Position numbers and translations under genes: made by a program. From positions 1-54,461 of the forward strand of contig NZ_BOOR01000068.1 of assembly GCF_016863335.1 (NCBI RefSeq): a DNA stretch of 54,461 nucleotides. Direction: 5' to 3'. The notes beneath the pieces are model-generated. The model was not told the origin of the DNA. It worked only from the letters and a program-made list of their open reading frames with translations, and made no database searches. This document shows positions 32,637 to 40,615 of this stretch, one piece after another. This stretch comes from Planotetraspora thailandica (GTDB lineage: Bacteria > Actinomycetota > Actinomycetes > Streptosporangiales > Streptosporangiaceae). How positions within the stretch are numbered: position 1 is the stretch's first letter; each line of letters starts with the position of its first letter.

Positions 32637-33239
32637 TCAGCGCAGGAGCGCGTCGATCTCGGAGATCGCCTGCGCGTTGTCCTTGAAGAGAACCGCGTGG
32701 ATGCCCGCCTCGCGGGCACCCTCGACATACGCCTCGACATCGTCGAGGAACACCGTCTCCTCCGGAAGCACGCCGAGCCGTTCGCAGGTGAGCTCGTAGA
32801 TGCGGCGGTCCGGCTTGGACATGCCGACCTCGTGCGAGTAGACGATGAAGTCCACCAGTTCGCCGAACCCGTACGCGGCCTGCTCCTTCTCGCGGGCCCC
32901 GACGAAGCTGTTGCTGAGGATCGCCGTGCGGTAGCGCGGGCGCAGGCTCGTGGCGTACGCCGCGAGTTCCTCGTTGAGCGTGCCCAGATACTGCACCCAG
33001 ATGTCGGCCATGAAGGCGTCCACCGTGGCCGCGTCCAGGGCGAAGATCTCAGCCAGGCCCTGGTGGACCTCCTCCTCGGAGACGGCGCCCACCGCCCCGT
33101 CGCGCCACAGGTCGCCCGCCCGCCGGTTGATCTCGCCGGGCTCGAGACCGAGCTTCTCCTCCCATTTCGCGCTCACGCCGAGAGGAGGATCGATCTCAAG
33201 AACCCCACCGATGTCGAAAACGACGGCTTTGACGGCCAA
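32637..33239 (-). CDS. HAD-superfamily (subfamily IA) hydrolase
   Basis: A 200-residue HAD protein. Motif I is VVFDIGGVLE, with Gly at the usual acid/base Asp position as in the YihX/epoxide-hydrolase-N group; motif II is AILSNS, motif III is the SKPDRRIY lysine, and motif IV is TVFLDDVEAYVEGA. It is probably a small-metabolite phosphatase, substrate unknown; the Gly variant might lower activity. The start is TTG 33239 with GGAGG 4-5 nt upstream. It converges on the DUF1996 gene and follows the ROK gene by 120 nt, so it has its own promoter or is read through. Confidence 0.85.
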   Translation of the reverse strand: MAVKAVVFDIGGVLEIDPPLGVSAKWEEKLGLEPGEINRRAGDLWRDGAVGAVSEEEVHQGLAEIFALDAATVDAFMADIWVQYLGTLNEELAAYATSLRPRYRTAILSNSFVGAREKEQAAYGFGELVDFIVYSHEVGMSKPDRRIYELTCERLGVLPEETVFLDDVEAYVEGAREAGIHAVLFKDNAQAISEIDALLR

Positions 33240-33261
33240 GACGCCTCCATAGCGAGAAATA

Positions 33262-33280
33262 TCCGGAAGATCCTTCCGGA
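33262..33280. promoter_or_regulatory. Palindrome TCCGGAAG-N3-CTTCCGGA upstream of HAD gene
   Basis: A perfect 8-3-8 inverted repeat 23 nt before the HAD start. It could be an operator or an mRNA leader hairpin. Confidence 0.4.
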
Positions 33281-33359
33281 CACCCTCACATATCGCCGCC
33301 CGTCCAGATAGGGGCCGGACGTCGGAGCCGATGGCCCGCTCTCGACCTCATGGCCTCAA

Positions 33360-34601
33360 TCAATTCGAGGGCGCGCCGCCGCTCGCGAGGAAGCGCTCCA
33401 CGATGAGCGTGGCCGCGCCGAGCGCCACCGCGTCGGGTCCGAGCCCGCACCGCTCGAACGACACCCGGCGGGCGGCGGGCGCCAGCGCGTGCCTGCGGGT
33501 CTCCTCGATGGTCGGCCCCATCAGGTAGGGCTCCAGGACCAGCCCGGCCCAGCCCCCGATCACGATCTTCTCCGGGTCGAACAGGTTGATCAGATTGGCC
33601 GTCGCCACGCCGAGATAGCGGGCGGTGTCGTCCATGACGGCCACGGCCGCGTGCTCGCCCCTGCCGACAGCCGCCGCGAACTCCTCGATGCCCCGCCGTT
33701 CGTCGGACCAGTCGCGGTCACGGCCCGACGCGATGGCCCAGCGGGCGAGGATGCCCGGAGCTCCGACGTACGCCTCCAGGCATCCGGTGGCGCCGCACCG
33801 GCACGGCGCGCCGTCGATGACGACCGTGGTGTGCCCCCACTCGCCCGCCGCGTTGCCCGCGCCCCGGTAGACCTCGCCGTCGGTGACGACGGCGGCTCCC
33901 ACGCCCGTGCCGATCAGCGCCACGACGAGATGCCTGACCCCCCGGCCCGCGCCGAACCACGCCTCGGCCCGGCCCATCGTCTTGGCGCCGTTGTCCACCA
34001 GCACGTCCATGCCGAGTTCGGCCGCCAGCAGGCCGCTGAGCCGTACGCGCTCCCATCCGACGCTCGGCGCGTGGACGAAGCCGTCCCGCCGCCCGTCCGC
34101 GCCGCCCATCCCCGCGCCGTCCATCTCCACGGTTCCCGGCACGCCCACCCCGGCGCCGATCACCTCGCCGATCTCCACTCCGGCCTGCTCCCTGGCCTGC
34201 CGTACGGCCCTGCCGACCAGGGCGACGAGGCGGCCCGGAGACAGGTCGCCCCCGCCAAGGGGCAGCTCCGCCGTCGCCAGCGCATTGAGCGTGAGGTCGA
34301 AGACCTCCGCCTTCACGGCGGTCTCGCCGACGTCGACGCCGACCACGGCCCGGTGCGCCGGATCGACGCGGACCAGGACGGCGGGCCTGCCCCCCTCGGA
34401 CATGAGCTGGCCCGCCTCCTGGGCGACGCCGTCGGCGATCAGGTCGGCGACGACGTTGGTGACCGTGGCCGCACTCAGGCCCGTGCGCCTGGCGATCTCC
34501 AGCCGGCTGGTGGGGCCCCCGAAGTAGAGCTGCCGCAGGACGTCGATCCGGTTGGCCCGCCGAAGGTCGCGTGCCGTGCGTCTCGTAGGCGACGGTCCCA
34601 T
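33360..34601 (-). CDS. ROK-family transcriptional regulator
   Basis: A 413-residue NagC/XylR-type repressor. The N-terminal winged helix (NRIDVLRQLYFGGPTSRLEIARRTGLSAATVTNVVADLI) precedes an actin-fold sugar-sensing domain (VVGVDVGETAVKAEVFD, ALIGTGVGAAVVTDGEVYRGAGNAAGEWGH) and the ROK zinc signature CRCGATGCLEAY. ATG 34601 follows GGGAG at about 4 nt. It diverges from the GH35-like gene, and a 7-11-7 palindrome overlaps that gene's -10, so it most likely regulates the glycosidase in response to a sugar. Confidence 0.9.
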   Translation of the reverse strand: MGPSPTRRTARDLRRANRIDVLRQLYFGGPTSRLEIARRTGLSAATVTNVVADLIADGVAQEAGQLMSEGGRPAVLVRVDPAHRAVVGVDVGETAVKAEVFDLTLNALATAELPLGGGDLSPGRLVALVGRAVRQAREQAGVEIGEVIGAGVGVPGTVEMDGAGMGGADGRRDGFVHAPSVGWERVRLSGLLAAELGMDVLVDNGAKTMGRAEAWFGAGRGVRHLVVALIGTGVGAAVVTDGEVYRGAGNAAGEWGHTTVVIDGAPCRCGATGCLEAYVGAPGILARWAIASGRDRDWSDERRGIEEFAAAVGRGEHAAVAVMDDTARYLGVATANLINLFDPEKIVIGGWAGLVLEPYLMGPTIEETRRHALAPAARRVSFERCGLGPDAVALGAATLIVERFLASGGAPSN

Positions 34602-34685
34602 GGTGCTCCCTCCCAGCCGGATCCGTACTTATTTTGCTTCTTGGTCTAAGTCTGTCAACCCTGGTGAGAGTGCCAGACCGATCCG

Positions 34686-34731
34686 TTGACCCACCCAGGA
34701 GACCCTAGTTAATCTAAGGCGAAAATTAACT
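34686..34731 (+). promoter_or_regulatory. GH35-like gene promoter with AGTTAAT-N11-ATTAACT operator
   Basis: TTGACC (34686-34691), an 18-nt spacer and TAATCT (34710-34715) form a promoter. A perfect 7-11-7 inverted repeat (34707-34713 and 34725-34731) covers its -10 and start region. On the opposite strand TTGACA at 34652-34657 may serve the ROK gene. Confidence 0.55.
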
Positions 34732-34748
34732 GCGTTTCGGAGGCCGGG

Positions 34749-36782
34749 TTGAGCATCGAAATCAGCAACGGGGTCGTCCGCGTCGACGGCAGCCCACGCG
34801 TCCTCGTCACCGCCGACTATCCCTACTATCGGGACGAGCCGTCGGCCTGGGCCGACCGGCTGCGTGCGATGCGTGACGACATGGGCGTCGAGGTCATCAC
34901 CTGCTATCTCCCGTGGCGGCACCACCAGCCCGTGGCCGACGAGGCGCCCGACTTCACGGGTCGCACGCACCCGGCCCGCGACGTCGTCGGGTTCTTCCGG
35001 CTCTGTGACGAGCTCGGAATGAAGGTGATCGCCAAGCCGGGTCCCTTCATCCATGCCGAGACCACCTACGGCGGCCTTCCCGACTGGGTGGACCCCTCGC
35101 GCGACCCGGCCGTCGAGCCGCTGCTCGACGCGGCGGGCGAGCCGTCGCTCTGGTCCGACGGCGCGGGCCGCCCCGGACGGCCGCTGCCCGCTCCCCTCGC
35201 CCCCGAGTTCCTGAGCCGGGTCACGCAGTGGCTGGCCGCGGTCGGCAAGGAGGTGCTCGACGCCGTCACCTACCCCGACGGCCCGGTCATCATGATGCAG
35301 ATCGCCAACGAGGGCATCTTCACCAGCGGCGCGCTCCCCGTGTCCGCCTACGACTACAGCGCCTCCGGCCTGGCGTTCTTCCGGTCCTGCCTCGCCCGCT
35401 GGTACGGCACGCCCGAGGAGTACAACCGGCTCCACGCGACGGCCGTCACCTCGTGGGACGAGATCGAGCCGCCCCGGTCGTGGACGTCGCCCACGAGCGC
35501 GCACGAGCAGCAGGCCCATGCCGACTGGGGCCGTTTCCACGCCGAATACCTCGCGGAGGTCTACCGCCTGTGGAACGAGGCCGTCGCCTGCCGCGTGCCC
35601 ACGGTCGTGAACCTCAACCCGCCGACGATCGCCGACCTGGACGACTGGCTCACGCGCGTGCGCCCGCGGACGTGGGGCGACATCGCCTACGGGTTCACCA
35701 ACTGGATGGGCGTGGTCTCGGCCGACCCCGACGCGCACGCCCGCTACGTGATCGCCGCAAAGCTGTTCCCCGGCCCCAACATGGAGGAGAACTGGGGATT
35801 CTCCGAGCTGTACGACCGGGCCTACGCCGACGCGACGACGAGCTACCACCAGACGCTGCTCGCGCTGGCCGCGGGCGCGACCGGGTTCAACGTCTACACG
35901 GGAGCGGCCACCTCGGGCTGGGACCGCGACCTCGACTCGGCGCACGAGTACCCGTACCCGGACAGCTCGCCCATCGGCGCCAACGGAGAGGTGACGCCGA
36001 AGGCCGAGACGGTGCGCTGGCTGGCCGACTTCTTCGCCGCGCACGGCGAGGAGTTCCTCGAGAGCCGCCCGGTCACCGGCGGCGCCTTCGGGCTGTACCT
36101 GCCCTACGCCGGCATCGGGGCCTGGGCGCGCGGAGCCGAGGACGCGCCCGGATGCGGACGCGCGCTGCTCGCCTTCCACGCCCGCATGCGCGCCGCCGGC
36201 CTCGACTACGCCCTGGTCGACCTGGAGACGGTCACGCCCGAAGAGCTGTCCGCGCACCCCTCCGTGACCGTACCGGGCGGATCCTTCATGCACGCCGGCG
36301 TGCAGCAACTGCTCGCCGACTATGCAGCGAACGGCGGCCGGGTGGTCCTCGACGGGCCGGCCCCCACGCTCGACGAGCACCTCCGGCCGTGCACCGTCCT
36401 CGCCGACGCTGGGGCGCACGCCGGCGGGGAGGACACCGACAGCGTGGTCAAGGTCGTGAGGGGTGAGGCGGACGCGTACCTGCGCGTGCACCCGGACCGC
36501 GACGTCTCCTACCTGACGGTGCTGGTGTCCGCCGGCAACGAGGGATCGATGGCGATCCAGACCCCCTACGGGCTCGTCGAGGTCGTCACCGCCCGCGGAG
36601 GCGCCGCCGTCGTGCGGATCGCCGGCGGACGGATCGACGACTTCGTCGTCAAGGGCGTCAACGCCTTCCTCGACTCGGCCGTGCGCGCGGGCGTCTCCCT
36701 GGACGGCACGGCGGCCGTCACCCCGGAGGGCAAGGCCGCCGACCTCGCGCGGATCGGAGGCACGGTGCGCCGTCTCGGCTAA
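34749..36782 (+). CDS. GH35-like beta-galactosidase (clan GH-A)
   Basis: A 677-residue intracellular glycoside hydrolase with an N-terminal GH35/GH42-like barrel: DGSPRVLVTADYPYYRDEPSAW, VEVITCYLPWRHHQP, KVIAKPGPFIHAET, the acid/base Glu in IMMQIANEGIF, and a candidate nucleophile Glu in MEENWGFSELYDRAY. The C-terminal ~250 residues look like a GATase-type middle domain and a beta domain. No signal peptide. A beta-galactosidase is the best guess, but the substrate could be another glycoside. TTG 34749 is strongly supported by GGAGG 5 nt upstream. It is regulated by the divergent ROK gene and converges on a sigma remnant, overlapping it by 4 nt. Confidence 0.8.
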   Translation: MSIEISNGVVRVDGSPRVLVTADYPYYRDEPSAWADRLRAMRDDMGVEVITCYLPWRHHQPVADEAPDFTGRTHPARDVVGFFRLCDELGMKVIAKPGPFIHAETTYGGLPDWVDPSRDPAVEPLLDAAGEPSLWSDGAGRPGRPLPAPLAPEFLSRVTQWLAAVGKEVLDAVTYPDGPVIMMQIANEGIFTSGALPVSAYDYSASGLAFFRSCLARWYGTPEEYNRLHATAVTSWDEIEPPRSWTSPTSAHEQQAHADWGRFHAEYLAEVYRLWNEAVACRVPTVVNLNPPTIADLDDWLTRVRPRTWGDIAYGFTNWMGVVSADPDAHARYVIAAKLFPGPNMEENWGFSELYDRAYADATTSYHQTLLALAAGATGFNVYTGAATSGWDRDLDSAHEYPYPDSSPIGANGEVTPKAETVRWLADFFAAHGEEFLESRPVTGGAFGLYLPYAGIGAWARGAEDAPGCGRALLAFHARMRAAGLDYALVDLETVTPEELSAHPSVTVPGGSFMHAGVQQLLADYAANGGRVVLDGPAPTLDEHLRPCTVLADAGAHAGGEDTDSVVKVVRGEADAYLRVHPDRDVSYLTVLVSAGNEGSMAIQTPYGLVEVVTARGGAAVVRIAGGRIDDFVVKGVNAFLDSAVRAGVSLDGTAAVTPEGKAADLARIGGTVRRLG

Positions 36783-37090
36783 CCCTCCTCGGCCCAGGCC
36801 AGCTTGTCGGGGTTGAGCACGGCGGAGACGGTGTGGATGAGCCCGTCCCTGATCTCGACGGCCACGAGTTGCCGCAGGCCGTCGACGGTCGTCCACAGGG
36901 CGGGCTCACCGTTGACCTCGGCGGCCCGCACCTCGCCCATCGGATAACGGGAGACGAGCCCGGCCAGGAAGGCCAGCACGTTGTCCCGTCCGCCCTCCTG
37001 ATGAGCCCGCCCCCGCCTGCCGGAGGACACCGGAGACAGGACGGGCGGGCCCTGCCCGGCGTGACACGCCGCGAACGTGATCCATCTCAC
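36779..37090 (-). pseudogene. C-terminal remnant of an ECF41/SigJ-type sigma factor
   Basis: The last ~65 codons (DNVLAFLAGLVSRYP, VNGEPALWTTVDG, VAVEIRDGLIHTVSAVLNPDKLAW) match the SnoaL-like C-terminal domain of ECF41/SigJ sigma factors, including the NPDKL signature. Sigma regions 2 and 4 are absent; the N-terminal 35 codons are unrelated low-complexity sequence with a GRRGRAHQEGG trace of the linker. It is a truncated gene rather than a small functional protein, although a free SnoaL domain cannot be excluded. Confidence 0.7.
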
Positions 37091-37105
37091 AATCGATAGT
37101 CGATT
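37091..37105. promoter_or_regulatory. Palindrome AATCGA-TAG-TCGATT upstream of TauE/SafE gene
   Basis: A perfect 6-3-6 inverted repeat 28 nt before the permease start. Its form resembles GntR/FCD operators; no such regulator gene is adjacent. Confidence 0.5.
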
Positions 37106-37133
37106 ATTCCGATGGTTTTGGTAGGATTCACAG

Positions 37134-38117
37134 GTGCATTTCGACTACGCGATGGCGATCGGCTCGTTCCTGGTCGCGATCGTCGTCGGACTGACCGGCA
37201 TGGGCGGCGGCGCGTTGATGACCCCCATGCTGGTGACCTTCTTCGGCGTCCCGCCCCTCGCCGCCGTCTCCAGCGACCTCGTGGCCGCCGCCGTGATGAA
37301 GCCCGTCGGCAGCCTCGTGCACCTGCGCCACGGCACCGTGCATCTCAAGCTCGTCGGCTGGTTGTGCGCGGGCTCGGTGCCCGCCGCGTTCTGCGGCGTG
37401 CTGCTCGCCCGCGCGCTCGGCGACGGGGAGGACGTCCAGGTCGTCGTCCAGTGGGCCCTCGGCGTCGCACTGCTGATCGCCGCCGCCGGCTTGGCCGTAC
37501 GCGGTTATCTCGCCATGCGGGACCGCCCGGACGGCATGGCGGCGACCGACCTGCCCTCGGTGTCCGCGCGGCCGGTTCCCACGGTGCTGGTAGGCGTCGT
37601 CGGCGGCCTGGTGGTGGGCATGACCTCCGTGGGATCGGGCTCGCTGATCATCGTGGCGCTGCTCGCCCTGTATCCGGCGCTCAAGGCCAACCAGCTCGTC
37701 GGGACCGACCTGGTCCAGGCGGTGCCGCTCGTCATGTCGGCGGCGCTGGGACACTTGTTGTTCGGCGACTTCCAGCTGTCGATCACGACGGCGCTGCTCG
37801 CCGGGTCCATCCCCGGCGTCTACATCGGCTCGCGCATCTCCTCCCGCGCGCCGAGCGGACTGGTGCGCCCGGTGCTGGCGTTCGTGCTGCTCGCCTCGGC
37901 GCTGAAGATGTTCGGCGTCGGCACCACCGCGACCGTGTGGCTGCTCGTCGGCGTGCTCGTCGCCGCCCCCGCCCTGTGGTCCGCACTGCGCGTACGGCAC
38001 GGCCTGCCAATGTTGCCCTGGGGACGGCCCCGCACCCCTTTTGGGAATGAGCCGATCAGCACGGGTATTACCGATGTTCGTGACAGCTCCGGCACAGAAC
38101 CCCTCAATGCGAATTGA
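37134..38117 (+). CDS. TauE/SafE family membrane permease
   Basis: A 327-residue inner-membrane protein with about eight spans and the two TauE/SafE repeats: AIVVGLTGMGGGALMTPMLVTFFGVPPLAAVSSDLV and LVVGMTSVGSGSLIIVALLALYP, followed by VGTDLVQAVPLVMSAALGHL. The family exports sulfite, sulfoacetate or other anions. GTG 37134 has AGGA nearby. The stop overlaps the aminotransferase start by 11 nt, so the two may be co-expressed. A link to the sulfite made by the sulfur genes at 2017-4337 is conceivable but distant. Confidence 0.87.
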   Translation: MHFDYAMAIGSFLVAIVVGLTGMGGGALMTPMLVTFFGVPPLAAVSSDLVAAAVMKPVGSLVHLRHGTVHLKLVGWLCAGSVPAAFCGVLLARALGDGEDVQVVVQWALGVALLIAAAGLAVRGYLAMRDRPDGMAATDLPSVSARPVPTVLVGVVGGLVVGMTSVGSGSLIIVALLALYPALKANQLVGTDLVQAVPLVMSAALGHLLFGDFQLSITTALLAGSIPGVYIGSRISSRAPSGLVRPVLAFVLLASALKMFGVGTTATVWLLVGVLVAAPALWSALRVRHGLPMLPWGRPRTPFGNEPISTGITDVRDSSGTEPLNAN

Positions 38118-38874
38118 GGTCGACGGCCGTCCCCCGACCGCCGACGACCTCCAAACCGTGCTGCCCGCCTACGGCCACTTCACCGCCATGCAGGTCAGGA
38201 GTGGCAGGACGCGGGGCCTCGCCCTCCATCTCGCGCGGCTCGACGCCGCCACCCGCGAGTTGTTCGGCGACGGCCTCGACGGCGACCTGGTACGCACCCG
38301 CATCCGCCACGCCCTGAAGGACGGCCCCGCCGACGCGTCGGTGCGCGTCCACGTGTACTGGCCGGACGGCTCCGACGCCGCGACGCTCCTGGTGACCGTG
38401 CGGCCGCCCGCTCCACCGGCACACGGGCCGCAGAGCCTCATGTCGGTCTCCCACCTGCGGCCGGGCGCCCACATCAAACACCTGGGCGGCTTCGGGCAGA
38501 CCTACTACGGCCGCCTTGCCCGTCGCGAGGGCTTCGACGACGCGTTGCTGACCGGCCCCGGCGGGGTCGTCACCGAGGGCGGAATCACCAACATCGGCTT
38601 CTTCGACGGCACGTCCGTCATCTGGCCCGACGCGCCTCACCTGGCCGGCATCACGATGCAACTGCTCGAGCCCCGCCTGCCGGACATCGGGATCGCCTCC
38701 CGCCACGCGCCGGTGCACCTGAAGGACGTCGCGGGTTACGCGGCGGTCCTCGTCACCAATTCCCACGGCGTCGCCCGGGTCGGCCGGATCGACGACATCG
38801 TCCTTCCCACCGGGGACGACGTCGTGGCGGCGGTGCGCGAGCTCTACGAGTCCGTGCCGTGGGACGCCATCTGA
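38107..38874 (+). CDS. Class IV PLP aminotransferase
   Basis: A 255-residue protein of the branched-chain aminotransferase/4-amino-4-deoxychorismate lyase fold. Family traits: MRIEVDGRPPTADDL, AYGHFTAMQVRSGRTRGLALHLARLDAATRELFG, HIKHLGGFGQTYYGRLARREG with the candidate PLP lysine, and VVTEGGITNIGFFDG. ATG 38107 marks the conserved N-terminus; earlier in-frame starts (38074 or 38047) are possible. Amino donor and product are unknown. It overlaps the TauE/SafE gene by 11 nt. Confidence 0.85.
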   Translation: MRIEVDGRPPTADDLQTVLPAYGHFTAMQVRSGRTRGLALHLARLDAATRELFGDGLDGDLVRTRIRHALKDGPADASVRVHVYWPDGSDAATLLVTVRPPAPPAHGPQSLMSVSHLRPGAHIKHLGGFGQTYYGRLARREGFDDALLTGPGGVVTEGGITNIGFFDGTSVIWPDAPHLAGITMQLLEPRLPDIGIASRHAPVHLKDVAGYAAVLVTNSHGVARVGRIDDIVLPTGDDVVAAVRELYESVPWDAI

Positions 38875-38996
38875 CGTCAGATTTGGGCCTTGACCGAATT
38901 TCCTGACAACTCTAACTTTTGATCGCCATGGCCGTTCACAAAGGCGCGCACGGTTCACGCAGCCGAACACCCCCCGCGTGAGCGCCGCCTGCGGCC

Positions 38997-39080
38997 ATGG
39001 CCCCCCAGCAACGCCCGGCCGGGACCAACAACCTCTTCGTCGCGTGGGAGACGCTCACTCACGGCGACAACCCCAACTAG
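38997..39080 (+). CDS. Possible 27-residue peptide
   Basis: A short frame in the 378-bp region 38875-39252 with G/C in 24 of 27 third positions, the coding signature of this genome. It reads MAPQQRPAGTNNLFVAWETL and ends THGDNPN. An in-frame stop sits just upstream, so ATG 38997 is the only start; there is no Shine-Dalgarno. No family is recognised. The remainder of the region is AT-richer and holds a promoter for the methyltransferase. Confidence 0.25.
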   Translation: MAPQQRPAGTNNLFVAWETLTHGDNPN

Positions 39081-39194
39081 CCCGTGGCGGGGGCAGGGCC
39101 TGCCGTGCGATTGACGCGATTATCGCCATTCAACGACATTTGTCGGCATTTCACCGATATCGCCGTAATCGTGAGCCATCCTCACTCAATTCAT

Positions 39195-39222
39195 TTGAAT
39201 TCCAGCGATCGACCCCTATGCT
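39195..39222 (+). promoter_or_regulatory. Candidate methyltransferase promoter
   Basis: TTGAAT (39195-39200), a 16-nt spacer and TATGCT (39217-39222), 30 nt before the TTG start. Confidence 0.45.
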
Positions 39223-39252
39223 CGCGGTAGATCCGCATAAAGGAGAGATTGC

Positions 39253-40080
39253 TTGGCTGAGGACGCGGCCCTGCCCCCGGGCATCGACGTGCACATCCCC
39301 AACGCGGCCCGCATGTACAACTACTTCCTGGGCGGCAAGGACAACTTCGCCGTCGACAGGGAGGCGGCCGAGCGCGTCCTCGCCGTGGCCCCCGAAGCCA
39401 GACAGCTGGCCAGGCGCAACCGGGCGTTCCTTCGCCGGGCGGTCAGGCATCTCGCGGCCGAGGCCGGCATCCGCCAGTTCGTCGACATCGGCACCGGGCT
39501 GCCCACCGAGGGCAACGTCCATGAGATCGCGGGGCAGATCGACCCCGGCACCCGTGTGGTCTATGTGGACAACGATCCCGTCGTGCTCGCACACGCCAGG
39601 GCGCTGCTGTCCAACGCGACCAACACCGTGAGCATCGAGGGCGACCTCAGGGAGCCGGAGACCATCTTCGACAACCCCGAACTGCTCTCCTTGATCGACT
39701 TTTCCGAGCCGGTGGCGGTGCTGCTGCTGGCCGTCCTGCACTTCCTGCCCGACGGCGACCGGCCGGCCGAACTGGTCGCCCGGCTCCGCGACACCCTTCC
39801 CCCCAGCAGCTACCTCGTGTTGTCGCACGTGACCGCCGAGGAGCGGGCGGGCTCCGCCCAGGAGGGCGCCGCGGTCTACCAGAAGGCCAGTTCGAGCGTG
39901 ACTCTGCGAACCCGCTCCCAGATCAGCGGGTTCTTCGACGGTTTCGAGCTGCTCGACCCCGGAGTGGTCAGGCTCGACGAGTGGCGGCCCGACCACGACG
40001 CCACGATGGCGAGCCGGGCGCTCGACCTGCCCACGTGGTTCCTGTGCGGCATCGGACGGGTGAGCGACCCGCAGGAGTGA
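39253..40080 (+). CDS. SAM-dependent methyltransferase, DUF574 (Methyltransf_19) family
   Basis: A 275-residue protein of an actinobacteria-specific methyltransferase family: GIDVHIPNAARMYNYFLGGKDNFAVDREAAE at the N-terminus, the SAM loop QFVDIGTGLPTEGNVHEIA, VVYVDNDPVVLAHARALL, AVLLLAVLHFLPD and the HVTAEE and WRPDHDA segments. Natural substrates are mostly unknown. The start is TTG 39253 with AGGAGAG 5 nt upstream. It stands alone, converging on the DUF5519 gene. Confidence 0.92.
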   Translation: MAEDAALPPGIDVHIPNAARMYNYFLGGKDNFAVDREAAERVLAVAPEARQLARRNRAFLRRAVRHLAAEAGIRQFVDIGTGLPTEGNVHEIAGQIDPGTRVVYVDNDPVVLAHARALLSNATNTVSIEGDLREPETIFDNPELLSLIDFSEPVAVLLLAVLHFLPDGDRPAELVARLRDTLPPSSYLVLSHVTAEERAGSAQEGAAVYQKASSSVTLRTRSQISGFFDGFELLDPGVVRLDEWRPDHDATMASRALDLPTWFLCGIGRVSDPQE

Positions 40081-40158
40081 TGCACGGCCGCGCCGGGGCA
40101 CTGGCGCGACCGCGCAAACCGAGTGTAACGATAACGATTTTCAAATCAAGCGCGGCCC

Positions 40159-40563
40159 TCAGCCGGCCAGGCACCGCGACGCCGCGGGCTGCACCTCCTG
40201 CCCGGCGTGCGCCTTGATGGCCAGGCTGAAAAGTGACACGAGCAGGTCTGCGTCGTCCTCGGTCTCCAGGCGGATGCCGATCCAGTCTCGCTGCGGTTCC
40301 AGCGCCACCTGCGGAGACGTCTCCAAGGCGGGGCGCATACGCTCGATCAGCGAGACGGTCAGCCACAGTTCGGCCTCGTCGCCGGTGTGCAGATGCAGGA
40401 TCTGCCGCGCCCCCACCGTGATGCCCGCTCCGCTGCCGCATGCCGCATCCCCGGCCTGACACTCCGGCCATGCCTCCAACTGCTTCAGGACTCGCGAGGC
40501 GATCGACTGCCGGGCGATTCCGGACGCGTTCATGCTGCCATCGTGACTGCCGGTGACGGGCAT
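40159..40563 (-). CDS. DUF5519 (luciferase-associated domain) protein
   Basis: A protein of about 134 residues matching DUF5519: GARQILHLHTGDEAELWLTVSLIERM, QRDWIGIRLETEDDADLLVSLFSLAIKAH. Function unknown. ATG 40563 is used, ATG 40533 is equally possible, and neither has a strong ribosome binding site. It lies 53 nt downstream of the zinc permease gene but may have its own promoter, since a TAACG-N5-CGTTA palindrome lies just upstream. Confidence 0.65.
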   Translation of the reverse strand: MPVTGSHDGSMNASGIARQSIASRVLKQLEAWPECQAGDAACGSGAGITVGARQILHLHTGDEAELWLTVSLIERMRPALETSPQVALEPQRDWIGIRLETEDDADLLVSLFSLAIKAHAGQEVQPAASRCLAG

Positions 40564-40573
40564 CGGAAGCAGG

Positions 40574-40588
40574 TAACGGCAATCGTTA
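40574..40588. promoter_or_regulatory. Palindrome TAACG-N5-CGTTA before DUF5519 gene
   Basis: A perfect 5-5-5 repeat between the zinc permease stop and the DUF5519 start. A related TAACGATAACGATTTTC lies downstream of the gene near 40126-40142. Its resemblance to metal-regulator boxes is loose. Confidence 0.35.
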
Positions 40589-40615
40589 TTCACCGTATGG
40601 ACATCGAAATGAGCG

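Noticed and set aside
34629-36896. Long minus-strand frame of about 755 codons
   Set aside because: It lies antisense to the GH35-like gene, is Arg/Asp/Gly-rich with no domain, and arises from GC-rich third-position bias.
38041-38106. Upstream start (MGMSRSARV) for the class IV aminotransferase
   Set aside because: The extra residues overlap the TauE/SafE coding end, show no family similarity and have no ribosome binding site; ATG 38107 begins the conserved region.
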